A stretch of DNA of 64,000 nucleotides from Gimesia benthica (GCF_009720525.1 NZ_CP043930.1:5302501-5366500); one strand, 5' to 3'. Shown: positions 1 through 9,447, numbered from the stretch's first letter. Translations and numbers: made by a program. Notes: generated by a model from the letters alone, not told the origin.

Positions 1-901
1 CCTCACCAACCTGGGCGCGGCCGATCGAACCATGATCCCAGGGCCCCAGAATCAGCTGTTGCTGTCGACGTGTTTTCGGATCGAGAGCCTGTTGCTGCAT
101 CCGTACAAAATTCCCCACGGTTTCCCGCGAGAAGAAATCGTAAGACCCCACGATATGCTGCATTGGCAGTTTCAGGTCGACGATTTCATCCGTCAGTTCG
201 GTCCGGTTCCAGTAGCCGTTATGCTCCGGATGAGTCAGCATTCCCTCCAGCCAGGGGATCGACCAGCCGATCTGTTCGTCGATCTCACTCATCGGCAGAT
301 GCAACAGCGTCTTCCGCCAGTCGGTGGTGACTTCGGCCCCCTCCGGTTTTTGGGAATTCCCCGAGGCCCACCGCGTAATCAGCGAGAGCCGCATCGCGCC
401 ACCCAGATACAGGTTGCGATAAAAACTGCTGAAGGTCGCCATCGGTGCGATCGTGACCAGTCCCGGCGGACGCTCGTTCGCCGCCAGCCACTGGGTCGCT
501 CCCACATAGGATGCCCCCCACATGCCGATCCGTCCGTTGCACCACGGCTGCTTGCCCAGCCACTCGATCGCATCGTAGCCGTCACGCCCTTCATGGTCGT
601 AAGGATAGAAGATCCCCTCCGACTGAAACTTACCCCGGCAGTCCTGCACGACGGTGATAAAACCCGCAGCCGCATAACGCTCCGCGATCTTTTTCACGCG
701 GTCCTTATTGTAAGGCGTCCGCATCAGCAGCACCGGCGCCTGTTTGAGTTGCGGATCACGATAGACGTCGGTCGCCAGCAGCACGCCGTCCCGCATCGGC
801 ACCATGATGGTCTCTGACGTGACGGAAGGCGTCTCCGCGGCGTAAAGGCAGGGCGCGACGAACAGACAGAAACAGACAGCCAGGACATGCGAGCGTTTCA
901 T
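1..901 (-). CDS. CocE/NonD family alpha/beta hydrolase (X-Pro dipeptidyl-peptidase S15 type), C-terminus cut by window edge
   Basis: The minus strand is open without a stop from an ATG at 901 to the left edge, giving 300 residues. The first ~22 residues are a hydrophobic signal peptide ending in an Ala-Ala stretch, so the enzyme is probably exported. It then follows the CocE/S15 plan: a motif MRDGVLLATDVY near residue 36, RTPYNKD near 61, QDCRGKF-SEG near 86, and the nucleophile elbow GMWGASYVG with Ser131 predicted as nucleophile. The catalytic Asp region (GSYD near 265) and the start of the IGRAQ stretch are present; the final His and jelly-roll C-terminal domain lie outside. Members hydrolyse acyl esters or X-Pro peptides. 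The substrate cannot be told from sequence. The left neighbour is unknown. Confidence 0.88.
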   Translation of the reverse strand, partial: MKRSHVLAVCFCLFVAPCLYAAETPSVTSETIMVPMRDGVLLATDVYRDPQLKQAPVLLMRTPYNKDRVKKIAERYAAAGFITVVQDCRGKFQSEGIFYPYDHEGRDGYDAIEWLGKQPWCNGRIGMWGASYVGATQWLAANERPPGLVTIAPMATFSSFYRNLYLGGAMRLSLITRWASGNSQKPEGAEVTTDWRKTLLHLPMSEIDEQIGWSIPWLEGMLTHPEHNGYWNRTELTDEIVDLKLPMQHIVGSYDFFSRETVGNFVRMQQQALDPKTRRQQQLILGPWDHGSIGRAQVGE

Positions 902-1032
902 GGGCACAGTCTTTCCTCAGCAGGGGAATGGAGAACAGGTTCAGGCAGGTCGCTCTCTTGTTCTTACCAGCTTCCGCAGGAAACTGCAATTCCACCGACC
1001 GTTCACTCAGCTCTTGAATCTGGTATCTCGCC

Positions 1033-1191
1033 TCAGCAGTCGGTAGCCACGGTATGTGTTTCCGGTTCTTCTGGTGGAGACTCTTCTTCCGGCAACCAGT
1101 CCAGATGCTCTCGCCGTGCGTGATAGACATCCAGGCTAAATGGCTCCAGCAGGCCGATGGCTTTCATCCAGATGCGAAAACGAAGTAGCAT
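1033..1191 (-). CDS. small unknown protein, 52 residues
   Basis: A 52-codon frame opens at ATG 1191, with GGGGGA about nine bases upstream on the minus strand, and closes at 1033. The N-terminal half is basic and amphipathic (LLRFRIWMKAIGLLEP), the middle is mixed, and the C-terminal third is very acidic and proline-rich (LPEEESPPEEPE). It lies in the gap between the membrane protein at 1219-1773 and the CocE-type hydrolase, in the same direction, so it could be co-transcribed with them. I do not recognise a family. A good ribosome binding site, a non-random composition and gap position support it; its short length keeps confidence moderate. Confidence 0.45.
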   Translation of the reverse strand: MLLRFRIWMKAIGLLEPFSLDVYHARREHLDWLPEEESPPEEPETHTVATDC

Positions 1192-1218
1192 TTCAGAAAT
1201 CCCCCATGAGCGAGTTTG

Positions 1219-1773
1219 TCACAACCATTCACCGGACACAGCGGAACCAGCAATGAAAGCACAAAAGAAATTGAGCAACAGCGCCAGCAGGCAGAATGGA
1301 ATCACAAATGAGTTACGTCCGTAATTGAAACCGATCGCCAGAATTGCGTTTAAGAATATCGCATGGAAAATGAATCGCAGAAAGGCAATATGGCTTCGGT
1401 CATAATTCCCGCTATATTTCTCAGGGTTATAAAACAGAGTCCCCCAGAACAACATCGACAACGGCAGGACAATCAGAGGCACCAGCCAGAGCAGGCGCAG
1501 GCTGCTCATTTCATTGCGTTCCAGACAGCGACGCCAGCCAAGATAAAGCCAGATGAGTAACGGAATGGACATGGGCCAGGCCGCCAACATTCCAGGAAGC
1601 GCCTGGCGACACAACCAGAAATAAATTTTTAATTGTCCCGTTTGCAGGATGATCAGGAACTCACTCAAAAGAGGTCCGCAGACCAGCACTACCCACCACC
1701 AGGCAGAGAATGTTCCCGGTGAACCATTTAGTACAGCGCAAGGTTTTGTATTCTGTGAAGAGAACGGGGACAT
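1219..1773 (-). CDS. integral membrane protein of unknown function
   Basis: 184 residues with four or five predicted membrane helices at roughly 24-45, 58-78, 92-112, 128-148 and 155-178, separated by short charged loops such as GWRRCLERNE and NPEKYSGNYDRSH. No signal peptide, catalytic motif or known domain is visible. The minus-strand ATG at 1773 follows a short gap after a divergent stretch without genes. It reads toward the small protein at 1033-1191 with only 27 bases between them, so the two may share a transcript. Function is unknown; a small permease or membrane-anchored accessory role would be a guess. Confidence 0.7.
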   Translation of the reverse strand: MSPFSSQNTKPCAVLNGSPGTFSAWWWVVLVCGPLLSEFLIILQTGQLKIYFWLCRQALPGMLAAWPMSIPLLIWLYLGWRRCLERNEMSSLRLLWLVPLIVLPLSMLFWGTLFYNPEKYSGNYDRSHIAFLRFIFHAIFLNAILAIGFNYGRNSFVIPFCLLALLLNFFCAFIAGSAVSGEWL

Positions 1774-1908
1774 GGAGACCTCCTGAAGAATTCAGGTTTC
1801 TAAGTCTCATCATATCTCAGCGCAGGACGATCAGCAAACAGAAACTGAGCGGCACGACAACCGGTGCCCTACCGCTCAGCAATGTGGTACATTCAAACCG
1901 CAATCAAC

Positions 1909-3234
1909 CTAACTCGTAAACTCTTCCCACCCCTTGCGGAATTGCGAGTGGAGATACTGGTTCGCGTTGTCATTCCCCTTCGCGGTCAGCGTCGAGGCAT
2001 CCCAGTCGAAGCCGCCGCCCGCGCGGTAGGCGGTGTTGCCCAGCAGCACGGTTTCGGACAGCGGTCCTGAATAATCAAAGTTGCAGGTGGCCGGTTCGCC
2101 CCCCTTGCAGGCTTCGATCCATTCCTTATAGAACCCGGGTGAATCGGGAATGAACTGTTCGGGGGCTTTAAAGTTCGCGAACGATTTTTCGGGGAACAGT
2201 TTCAGCGAACCGAAGCCGGTCAGCAGCATCCCCTTGGAGCCGATAAACAGCGTGTTGGCCCCTTTCAGATTGAGCCCCTTCTCTTTCAGGATCGCCGGGC
2301 CGCCCCGTTCCTGTGACCAGTGCAGCTTGATCGGTCCCCGTTTGTCGTTGGCCGGGAAGTCGAAACTGGTCAGCATTTCGGTCGGCGTCCGCTCAGCATC
2401 CCGTTTCGGTCCCGAGGCATCCACGTGCGTCGGATATTTCAGATCGAGGGCCCAGAACGGAATGTCCAGAATGTGGCAGCCCCAGTTGCCGGTCTCCCCG
2501 GTGCCGTAATCCCACCAGAACCGCCAGTTGTAAGGTGCCAGCACGCCCTCTCCCTTGGAATTGACCGCGTACGGACGAAACTTCCCCGGACCGATCCACA
2601 GATCCCAGTCGAGAGTTTTCGGCGGCGGAACTTCCTTGACCGGTTCGGGAGGCATTCCGCGACTGGAACTGATCCAGCTGTAAACTTCGCTCACATCGCC
2701 GATCGATCCCGACTTGATCAGTTCCACGGCCCGGTGCATGTTCGACAACGCATGCCGCTGCATTCCCAACTGTGTCGCCAGTTTGTTCCGCGCCGCCAGT
2801 TTCGTCATCTCGCGGACTTCCCACACCGAATGCGCCATCGGCTTCTCACAGTAGAGATGCTTGCCCATCGTCATCGCGATCATCGAAGGATGAAAGTGCG
2901 TATGGTCGGGCGTGCTGACAACGACGGCGTCGATCTGGTTTTCCATGTCGTCCAGCATCCGCCGGTAGTCGGCGTATTTTTTCGCTTTGGAATATCGCTC
3001 ATAGGCTTTGCCCGCCCGCTTGTCGTCGACATCACACAGCGCGACAATGTTTTCCGTCTTGCCGACGCCGCTGAGGTTCGCTGCCCCTCGTCCTCCGACG
3101 CCAATCACCGCGACATTCAGCTTCTCATTCGCGGCGGCCCGCGTCGGTTGCGTCGACGTTCCCAGCCAGAGGCCGGCTCCCAGGGCAGCAGTCGTCTGCA
3201 GCGCTTCGCGACGGGTAATCTGATGGACGGACAT
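1909..3234 (-). CDS. Gfo/Idh/MocA family oxidoreductase with twin-arginine signal
   Basis: 441 residues. A twin-arginine signal is seen at the N-terminus (TRREALQ followed by a hydrophobic stretch and an Ala-rich cleavage region near residue 33), so the protein is probably exported folded with its cofactor. The Rossmann fold starts with VAVIGVGGRGAAN near residue 42 and continues with ALCDVD; the family motif YCEKPMAHS lies near residue 132, and the C-terminal alpha/beta domain carries the W-x-W-DYGTGETGNWGCH stretch typical of planctomycete members. These enzymes oxidise or reduce sugars or cyclitols with NAD(P). The gene is monocistronic by spacing. A paralogue with an altered nucleotide motif lies at 35716-37023. 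Confidence 0.93.
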   Translation of the reverse strand: MSVHQITRREALQTTAALGAGLWLGTSTQPTRAAANEKLNVAVIGVGGRGAANLSGVGKTENIVALCDVDDKRAGKAYERYSKAKKYADYRRMLDDMENQIDAVVVSTPDHTHFHPSMIAMTMGKHLYCEKPMAHSVWEVREMTKLAARNKLATQLGMQRHALSNMHRAVELIKSGSIGDVSEVYSWISSSRGMPPEPVKEVPPPKTLDWDLWIGPGKFRPYAVNSKGEGVLAPYNWRFWWDYGTGETGNWGCHILDIPFWALDLKYPTHVDASGPKRDAERTPTEMLTSFDFPANDKRGPIKLHWSQERGGPAILKEKGLNLKGANTLFIGSKGMLLTGFGSLKLFPEKSFANFKAPEQFIPDSPGFYKEWIEACKGGEPATCNFDYSGPLSETVLLGNTAYRAGGGFDWDASTLTAKGNDNANQYLHSQFRKGWEEFTS

Positions 3235-3505
3235 ATGATTTCTCCTCTCGGTTGAGCGTTAAAGATGAAATTCAATGCTGTCAGTATAGTCAAACAGCTA
3301 AGAAAATTTGACCACAGTTTTTTACCCCTGTCGAATTTTCGCGTTTTAGTTACATAAGAACTGTTATTAATTGAGCTGTTTGGTGTGAGGACGAAGATGA
3401 ACTGAGCGGCAAGGCGCTAGCCGCCGGTAATTTATCTGCCGCTGATCATTGTTGCTGCCAGGAAACGCCATTCGGTCCAGAATGAAGAGTATTATCATTC
3501 CGGTT

Positions 3506-4099
3506 TCACTCTTGCACCTGCTCCCACTTCACCCCGGATTCAATATTCTCGAACACATTCTCAAATACCCAGAACTTGAAGTCACCGAAGTTGCTATCGT
3601 TGCGATGGACTCTGTTCGGCTTCTCTCTGTTAAACGTCAGTGTCAGCTCAGAGATGACGGGGGGTGAAGACGGAATTTCGTGTCCGAACTTCTCCGGTGT
3701 CTCTGCTTCCCGAAGCAACGCTTCATACAACAGGCAGAGCCGGGCATAGTCTCTCAGGTCAATCGTTCCTGTATACACGCCGTCTTTCTTAGAACCGGAA
3801 ATCGCGTGCAGCAGCGCTTTCCCATCAACATGAAATTCAACGTACTCGTTAACAGCCCGACCGCCGTTGAGAACATCAGGCGAGCCGAATCGCTGCAACT
3901 TGATCCGCCGAAACGGCAGCGACTGGCGAATGGATGCTTCCTTCTCTTCTGTCAGGGGGGCTTGCAGGAATTCATATTTCCCTTGAGGCTGCGCCGCCCA
4001 ATCGCTTTTGACGGACACAGGTTCCTCTGCCCCCTGCAGCAGACTGACGCCGATGACAATCAGCACGCACACAACTGCCTGTTTGGCTCGCGATGACAT
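3506..4099 (-). CDS. secreted protein of unknown function
   Basis: 197 residues beginning with a basic stretch and a hydrophobic signal sequence (QAVVCVLIVIGVSLLQGAEE) with probable cleavage near residue 24. The mature part has no recognised domain: it contains charged, beta-rich segments (KIDLRDYARLC-like stretches), a KGKYEF-type N-terminus and a C-terminal FWVFENVFENIES segment. No cysteines or lipobox are visible after the signal, so it is probably periplasmic and not anchored. It is followed on the same strand, 33 bases away, by the acetyltransferase stop, but there is no functional link. Function unknown. Confidence 0.7.
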   Translation of the reverse strand: MSSRAKQAVVCVLIVIGVSLLQGAEEPVSVKSDWAAQPQGKYEFLQAPLTEEKEASIRQSLPFRRIKLQRFGSPDVLNGGRAVNEYVEFHVDGKALLHAISGSKKDGVYTGTIDLRDYARLCLLYEALLREAETPEKFGHEIPSSPPVISELTLTFNREKPNRVHRNDSNFGDFKFWVFENVFENIESGVKWEQVQE

Positions 4100-4132
4100 T
4101 GCATCTCCTCCACTCGATAAGAACGCGTTCCG

Positions 4133-4627
4133 TTACTTCTGTGTAATGACAATACGCTCCATCTTCACATCATGCACTTGTGAAAAGGTTTTGCTCTGAC
4201 ACCAGGTCGCCACCTCTTCCCGGGTAGCTCTGAATCCCAGTTTTTCGAAGAGAGGGACGTTTCCTGTTTCTTTAATGGTATCCAGTACGACCACTGGTTG
4301 CCCAAGTAGTACTGCCCGCTGATCGATTTCGTCCAACAGACAACGGGCCACACCGCGACGTTGATAATCGGGATGCACGGCCAGGCCAATTACGTGCAGA
4401 TGCCGAGTGTGCAGATCATATTGAACGGTTCCGACAAGAGTGCCCGCGAGCTCTGCCACCAGTCGCGTTCCCGTTTGAGCGCGTTCAGCCTGTCGGGCAA
4501 GCGCTTCCCCCTTCGGTCGATAAATGGAACGCAATGGAGCAAAAGCGGCTTCGCAGATAACCGCGACTCTCTCTGCATCATCGTTTCTCGCATCACGGAC
4601 ATAAATGTCAGCAGGTGAATCAGGCAT
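4133..4627 (-). CDS. GNAT family N-acetyltransferase
   Basis: 164 residues with the GNAT layout: an N-terminal beta strand and helix (IYVRDARNDDAERVAVI), a central strand GTVQYDL, and the acetyl-CoA pyrophosphate-binding motif A at about residues 83-98 (LAVHPDYQRRGVARCLL, matching Q/R-x-x-G-x-G/A). The C-terminal motif B region NVPLFEKLGF with Phe and Gly is also typical. Such enzymes move an acetyl group from acetyl-CoA to an amine; the substrate cannot be deduced. It ends close to the secreted protein and starts 44 bases from the stop of the methyltransferase upstream, so these minus-strand genes may be transcribed together. Confidence 0.9.
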   Translation of the reverse strand: MPDSPADIYVRDARNDDAERVAVICEAAFAPLRSIYRPKGEALARQAERAQTGTRLVAELAGTLVGTVQYDLHTRHLHVIGLAVHPDYQRRGVARCLLDEIDQRAVLLGQPVVVLDTIKETGNVPLFEKLGFRATREEVATWCQSKTFSQVHDVKMERIVITQK

Positions 4628-4671
4628 TTCATTAGTCTAGGCGATTTTGAAATCGATGCCATCTCTGAATC

Positions 4672-5409
4672 TCACTTCACGCATTCAATAAACGCGATCG
4701 GGGAGTTCTCCAGCAGCGGTGACCAGAAGTCGTCGGTCTGATCCTGCAATCCCTCCGGCGAGAGTTGAGGCGGATGCCAGCGGACCTCGCTGAAGCCGGC
4801 CTGGCGGAACGCATCTTCGTGGGTCGCGACGCTCAGGTAATAGTTTTCAATGTCGAAGGGGCCGTCCTCCAGGTGGAACGTCCAGGTGATCGGCGTCCCT
4901 TCCTGCCAGTCGCCCACCGCTCTGGTTTCAAAGCCGAACTGACGAAACGAGGGAGACGCGGGAAAGTGAAACGCCGGGCTGCTGTTGACGGTTACAAAGC
5001 GTCCCCCCGGCTTGAGCGCCCGCGCGATGCCGTTGCACATCGACTGCAGTTCCTCGCGCGTACGTGCGTAATTCAACAGATACGCGGCGATCGCCAGGTC
5101 GTATTCTTCCTGAACCGGCAGCTCACGTGCATCGCCGACAATATAAGCGATGCCCTGCTGATGCGCGTCTTCCTGCTGTTGGGCCAGAGAGATCATGCCC
5201 TGAGAAAGATCCACGCCGGTCACTCGGGCTGCACCGCGCTGACGAATCATTCGCGTATAAAAACCTTCACCACAGGCAATGTCCAGTACCGAGAGACCGC
5301 TGGGATTCCCCGCCAGTTCCATCAACGTAAAACATTCCACAAAAGTCCGCCACGGCATCTGCTTGGACCGTTTGTACTGCTCAGCAATCGGGTCGTAATT
5401 CGTCGTCAT
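4672..5409 (-). CDS. class I SAM-dependent methyltransferase
   Basis: 245 residues. The SAM-binding motif I is VLDIACGEGFYTRMI near residues 41-55, followed by an acidic motif ending VTGVDLSQGMI near 65, and the later motifs VGDARELP and LKPGGRFVTV near 131-141. This is a Methyltransf_11/25-like fold. N-terminal TNYDPIAEQYKRSKQMPWR is the usual helical cap of small-molecule methyltransferases. The acceptor is unknown. It lies directly upstream of the acetyltransferase on the same strand (44 bases), which could mean joint transcription. Confidence 0.9.
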   Translation of the reverse strand: MTTNYDPIAEQYKRSKQMPWRTFVECFTLMELAGNPSGLSVLDIACGEGFYTRMIRQRGAARVTGVDLSQGMISLAQQQEDAHQQGIAYIVGDARELPVQEEYDLAIAAYLLNYARTREELQSMCNGIARALKPGGRFVTVNSSPAFHFPASPSFRQFGFETRAVGDWQEGTPITWTFHLEDGPFDIENYYLSVATHEDAFRQAGFSEVRWHPPQLSPEGLQDQTDDFWSPLLENSPIAFIECVK

Positions 5410-5620
5410 GAGCGCAGGTCACTTTCAAAAATGTGGATCTGTTGATTTGAGACAAAAAATTTTACGGCTGCACAAATATAACGTAAGATGGGATAGTGGA
5501 TTCACTGTGTTCTGGAAAAATTCATCAGAATCACTCTCAAAGACGCTCAGAATTCATTAGAGTGCTCGCAGGATAGTCGGGCCCGCGACCAGATTTTTAT
5601 TCCAACCCTCGGAGTTGATT

Positions 5621-7243
5621 GTGAGATTGCCAAAGCTGTTACTGTTTATAGTGTTATTCTGTTTTGTATTTATATCGGGGGCACAGATCCATGCCCAGGA
5701 AACCAAAGAGAAAACGGAAGCAAAACAGGCAGAACCCCCTCCTTCGGTAAAAGAGTTAAAACCCGTCACCACAATCGATCCCCTGGTCCCCCTCGATCAA
5801 CTGCGCATCATGGTGCGCCCCCTGACCAAAGACGAGTTGCAGGTCGAAGCCAATGCCTGGTTTGAACTGCTGCGCAACAAGGCCCGCCAGATTGCAGCGG
5901 CCCGGCTGGGGGTCAAGAAAACCAACGAAGCCATCGCCACGAACGATGATCAGCAGGCCCTCGATTCGCTGAAAAAAGCAGAAACGGTTCAGCACATGGC
6001 CGACGAAAAGGCCCGGCAGACCGAAGAGGAACTGACGAAAAAAGCACAGGAAACTTTAGGCGTGGATGCCGCCGTCGATGCCGCGAAACCCGATCCCGCC
6101 CAAGCGGAAGAGGGAACAACCGCATCCACGGAAGAAAAATCAGTAACAACAGCAGGCAGCACGACCACGCCTGACAATGCTACCACCACACAATCCGCCG
6201 AAGCGATGAAGGCGGCGTTCCTGCAGAATATCAATCGGTTGCAGGACGAACGCACCGCGCTGAGTGACCGGCTGGAAGTGATCCTCACTTCACTGGCCGC
6301 CAAGGGGGGCGATGTTGAAACCTATCGTAAATACATCGCCGCCGTCTCCGGTCTCGAACTCGATACCTCGGATGCCAGTGCGGCCTGGTCGGGCATCAAA
6401 GGCTGGTTCATCTCAAAAGAAGGGGGCCAGCGGATGGGCTGGAACCTCGGGAAATTTCTGATGATCCTGTTTCTGACCTGGGTCGTAGCCCGCGTCGGTT
6501 CGACCGTCATCAGCTGGCTGCTCGAACGGAAGGTCCGTTTAACACAACTCGCCGAAAACCTGATCAGCGGCACGATCCGCAACGTGATCTATCTCGTCGG
6601 TTTTGCAGTCGCCTTGACGGCACTCGAAGTCGATATGACCCCGGTCCTCGCAGCCATCGGGGCCACTGGTCTGGTTGTCGGTCTTGCACTGCAGGGAACC
6701 TTGAGTAACTTTGCCAGCGGTCTGATGATTCTGATTAACCGTCCCTTTGATGTCGGCGATGTCGTCACCGCAGGCGGCGTTACCGGAACCGTCAAACAGA
6801 TGAACCTCGTTTCCACGAACTTCCGCACCTTTGACAACCAGACCATTCACGTGCCGAACAACTCGATCTGGAATGGCGTGATCACCAACATCACTGCCAA
6901 CAAGGTCCGCCGCGTCGATCTCGAATTCTGTATCGGGTACAGTGATGACTTCGAACAGGCTGAGCAGATCATCCGTGACGTACTGGCGGACCAGGAACTC
7001 GTTCTCCGCGAACCCGAAGCCGTCGTGGTCACGCATGCCCTCGCCGATTCGTCGGTCAACATCGTCTGTCGCCCCTGGGCCAAAACCACCGACTGGTGGG
7101 CCGTGAAAACCGCGGTCACCCGCGAAGTCAAACGCCGCTTCGACCAGGCCGGCATCTCGATCCCCTTCCCGCAGCAGGACATTCACGTCTACTCAACGGA
7201 TGCATCCAAAGGGAACGGCAAAATCGAAACGGTCAGCAAGTAA
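5621..7243 (+). CDS. MscS-family mechanosensitive ion channel with periplasmic coiled-coil N-terminus
   Basis: 540 residues from a GTG at 5621; GGAG at 5611-5614 lies six bases upstream, which favours this over the in-frame TTG at 5615. A signal peptide (residues 1-25) is followed by a long hydrophilic region with Thr/Ala-rich linker and coiled-coil character (about 30-250), then three membrane helices between about 270 and 385. The pore-lining helix has the family signature GLVVGLALQGTLSNFASGL near residues 347-368, followed by NRPFDVGD and the beta domain (VNIVCRPWA). It should open on membrane tension to release solutes during osmotic downshock. A second, differently built MscS protein lies at 50079-51518. 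Confidence 0.92.
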   Translation: MRLPKLLLFIVLFCFVFISGAQIHAQETKEKTEAKQAEPPPSVKELKPVTTIDPLVPLDQLRIMVRPLTKDELQVEANAWFELLRNKARQIAAARLGVKKTNEAIATNDDQQALDSLKKAETVQHMADEKARQTEEELTKKAQETLGVDAAVDAAKPDPAQAEEGTTASTEEKSVTTAGSTTTPDNATTTQSAEAMKAAFLQNINRLQDERTALSDRLEVILTSLAAKGGDVETYRKYIAAVSGLELDTSDASAAWSGIKGWFISKEGGQRMGWNLGKFLMILFLTWVVARVGSTVISWLLERKVRLTQLAENLISGTIRNVIYLVGFAVALTALEVDMTPVLAAIGATGLVVGLALQGTLSNFASGLMILINRPFDVGDVVTAGGVTGTVKQMNLVSTNFRTFDNQTIHVPNNSIWNGVITNITANKVRRVDLEFCIGYSDDFEQAEQIIRDVLADQELVLREPEAVVVTHALADSSVNIVCRPWAKTTDWWAVKTAVTREVKRRFDQAGISIPFPQQDIHVYSTDASKGNGKIETVSK

Positions 7244-7273
7244 CACTTGCAGCTGCTTCAGATAATTCACAGC

Positions 7274-7314
7274 GTGCCTCTGAATTCCTCATCGAGTTCA
7301 GAGGCACTTTCTGT
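7274..7314 (+). terminator. intrinsic terminator, MscS gene
   Basis: An 11-bp perfect stem (GTGCCTCTGAA at 7274-7284 with TTCAGAGGCAC at 7297-7307) and a 12-base loop sit just after the channel stop and are followed by TTTCTGTT. It lies between convergent genes and may also act on the nitrilase transcript, though the T-tract is on the plus side. Confidence 0.75.
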
Positions 7315-7328
7315 TGACGCGATTGCCT

Positions 7329-8351
7329 TTATGAATGGAACGTCAACGTATCCGCGTCTGCATCAGGAGTATCCCCATTGTCGTGGAAGCGAACGGGCCG
7401 TTGCGCTCTGCGATCGACGGTCAGCTGGAAGATATCAAACCGGTTGTAACCGCCCACCAGGTCGTGCAACTGTTTGGGCTCGACGCACAACGCCAGATCG
7501 ACGTCCGCGTAGAGCAGCCCTTCGTCTGCCTGTTGAATCTCACTGATGGGGGTGCCGCTGGGACCGATGGCCACCGAAATCCCCCGCGGACTCGCATCCA
7601 GAATGCGGCCCGCCTCTTTGTCCCGGCTGGCCAGTTGATCGCGTGCTGCACGATCCAGATAGCCCGCAGCTACCAGGTTGAACAGTTTTCCTTCGAAGGC
7701 ATGGGCACCCGCGCGAATCAGAATCGCGTTTTTCAGATCGTAGTTCTCGTGTACCGCAGGATCGTGCGAGGGCCAGACCGGTGGATAGGTCGAGAGATGC
7801 ACCTGCTCTCCCTGGGCAAGCAGCGTAAACCGCGCCAGGGGATTCGTATTCTCACCGCAGATCAGCATCCCTACCTGCCCCAGACGTGTCGGGTTAACCA
7901 CCAGGCCGGCCCCATCGCCGGGAGCCCAGACCAGCTTCTCATAAAACGTGGGTACGATTTTACGGTGATGATTGAGAACCGTCCCCTCATCGCTGATCAG
8001 CACATTGGAATTCCAGATGCAGCCGCCACTGACGTGCGTTCCTTCGTTGAAGCCCATCGAAACGAAGATCCCGCACTCCCGGGCGACCTCAGCAATCATC
8101 GCCAGTTCCGGTCCGTCCACCTGAATTGTATTCGCCGCCAGTTCGCAGAACAGATCGTGGTTATGAATGGGGGCCTGCAGTGCGCACCAGACCGGAAACG
8201 TCGGAATGTAAGTCTCCGGAAAGACAATGATCTCCGCTCCGTTACGGGCCGCCTCGCGAATCAGCGAGCAGGCTTTTTCGACCGTCCGGTCTTTATCGAG
8301 AAATACGGGAGCAACATGCGCGAGAGCGGCTTTGAATGCAGGGTAAGTCAT
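7329..8351 (-). CDS. nitrilase-branch carbon-nitrogen hydrolase
   Basis: 340 residues with the complete Glu-Lys-Cys triad of the nitrilase superfamily: Glu46 in FPETYIP, Lys131 in HHRKIVPT, and Cys165 in LICGENTNP. The C-G-E-N motif and the length match true nitrilases and cyanide-hydrolysing enzymes (branch 1) more than amidases. The conserved second Glu (YEKLVW, Glu138) is present. The expected reaction is nitrile to carboxylate plus ammonia, possibly through a spiral oligomer. It is flanked by a DUF3050 gene on the same strand 92 bases upstream. The substrate is not predictable. Confidence 0.9.
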   Translation of the reverse strand: MTYPAFKAALAHVAPVFLDKDRTVEKACSLIREAARNGAEIIVFPETYIPTFPVWCALQAPIHNHDLFCELAANTIQVDGPELAMIAEVARECGIFVSMGFNEGTHVSGGCIWNSNVLISDEGTVLNHHRKIVPTFYEKLVWAPGDGAGLVVNPTRLGQVGMLICGENTNPLARFTLLAQGEQVHLSTYPPVWPSHDPAVHENYDLKNAILIRAGAHAFEGKLFNLVAAGYLDRAARDQLASRDKEAGRILDASPRGISVAIGPSGTPISEIQQADEGLLYADVDLALCVEPKQLHDLVGGYNRFDIFQLTVDRRAQRPVRFHDNGDTPDADADTLTFHS

Positions 8352-8443
8352 CTAGGAACGCCACCTGTTGAGAACAGAATGTAAGGGAATTCAAACGGGC
8401 GCTCTGATTGTAGAGCATCTAAGTCATTGTCGCTACCAGATTT

Positions 8444-9208
8444 TCAGACCGATGCCTGAATGCTCTCCAGCACCCCGTCCCACAACTGCAGCCGGGCCTG
8501 AATGGCCTCCTGCGCCGCTGTGATTGCTTCCTGAATTTTAACTTCGTCTCCCCCACACAGTCCGTTGAGCAGTCGCAGTGACAGCGGGGCATGGAAGTCA
8601 CCATCCAGTTCCACGTGCCGATTCAGATAGTAATGAAACACGGGCGCCTGTTGTTCTGAAACACCGGTCTGCTTCAGGATCGCACGGAACATGCTGGGAA
8701 TGATGTGTTCGCGCCCCAAAGCGAAAGCAGCCGCGATTTTATGTGGCGCGCCATCGGCGATGAACTCAAATGTTTTGGTGGTGAACTGCCGCGACGGTTC
8801 GGGCAGAGAGGGGAGAGCCAGCGCACTCTCGATCCCGCTCGATTTGACGGTGGCGATAAATTCCTTCAGCGGTCCCGTGTCGGCCCCCACTTCATTCATG
8901 GCTGTCTGATACAGTTCGAAATGGCTCGCGAATTCGCCGTCCGCGGTTTCGTCGCATTCTTCTTCCAGCACGATCTCGTTGATAAACCGTCTAATGCTTC
9001 CGTCACCGACCGGCACCCAGGGCGCTCCTGTGGGAGCGACAATCCCCTGCAGCGTCTTCACCAGCGACATGAAATCCCAGACCGAATAGACATGGTGTTC
9101 CATGAACCGCTGCAGATCCTCCAGCGTCGCCATCGACTCATAAATCGGATGAGTTTCGAGTGGTTCGGAAAACGAAGCAATGATTTCAGACGTAATTTCC
9201 CGTGACAT
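8444..9208 (-). CDS. DUF3050 family protein (heme oxygenase-like helical fold expected)
   Basis: 254 residues, soluble and helical. The start has HPIYESM followed by LQRFMEHHVYSVWDFMSLVK with the His pair at 38-39; then WVPVGDGSIRRFINEIVLEEECDE, and later GREHIIPSMF and HYYLNRHVELDGDFH. This pattern of conserved Glu and His residues at helix positions is what I recall for DUF3050, which has a heme-oxygenase-like metal-binding fold; the metal ligands are inferred, not shown. Members are typically about this length. It is followed by the nitrilase-type gene. The reaction is unknown. Confidence 0.82.
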   Translation of the reverse strand: MSREITSEIIASFSEPLETHPIYESMATLEDLQRFMEHHVYSVWDFMSLVKTLQGIVAPTGAPWVPVGDGSIRRFINEIVLEEECDETADGEFASHFELYQTAMNEVGADTGPLKEFIATVKSSGIESALALPSLPEPSRQFTTKTFEFIADGAPHKIAAAFALGREHIIPSMFRAILKQTGVSEQQAPVFHYYLNRHVELDGDFHAPLSLRLLNGLCGGDEVKIQEAITAAQEAIQARLQLWDGVLESIQASV

Positions 9209-9447
9209 GAACAGACCATTCTCTGGAGATTTAATTTTAAGCGGCGCGGAGTAGCCGTCGGTAAATTGAATTAATGATCTGAGCGGAATGGCCCTGGATA
9301 CCGTGGTAACAGAAAACGTCTGTTACCTGCTCACCGACGGTGGGCAACGATCCCCTCACTGAGCGCGTTTCCAGAACGAACTCTCCCGCGATTATAGTTC
9401 TCAGCGGCTGTTCTGGTAGGGCTTTCAGAATAATTTCCGGGGACCTT

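Noticed and set aside
756..1130. 124-codon minus-strand frame
   Set aside because: Overlaps the 5' part of the CocE-type hydrolase in another frame; that enzyme's motifs are unmistakable. The frame has no family resemblance.
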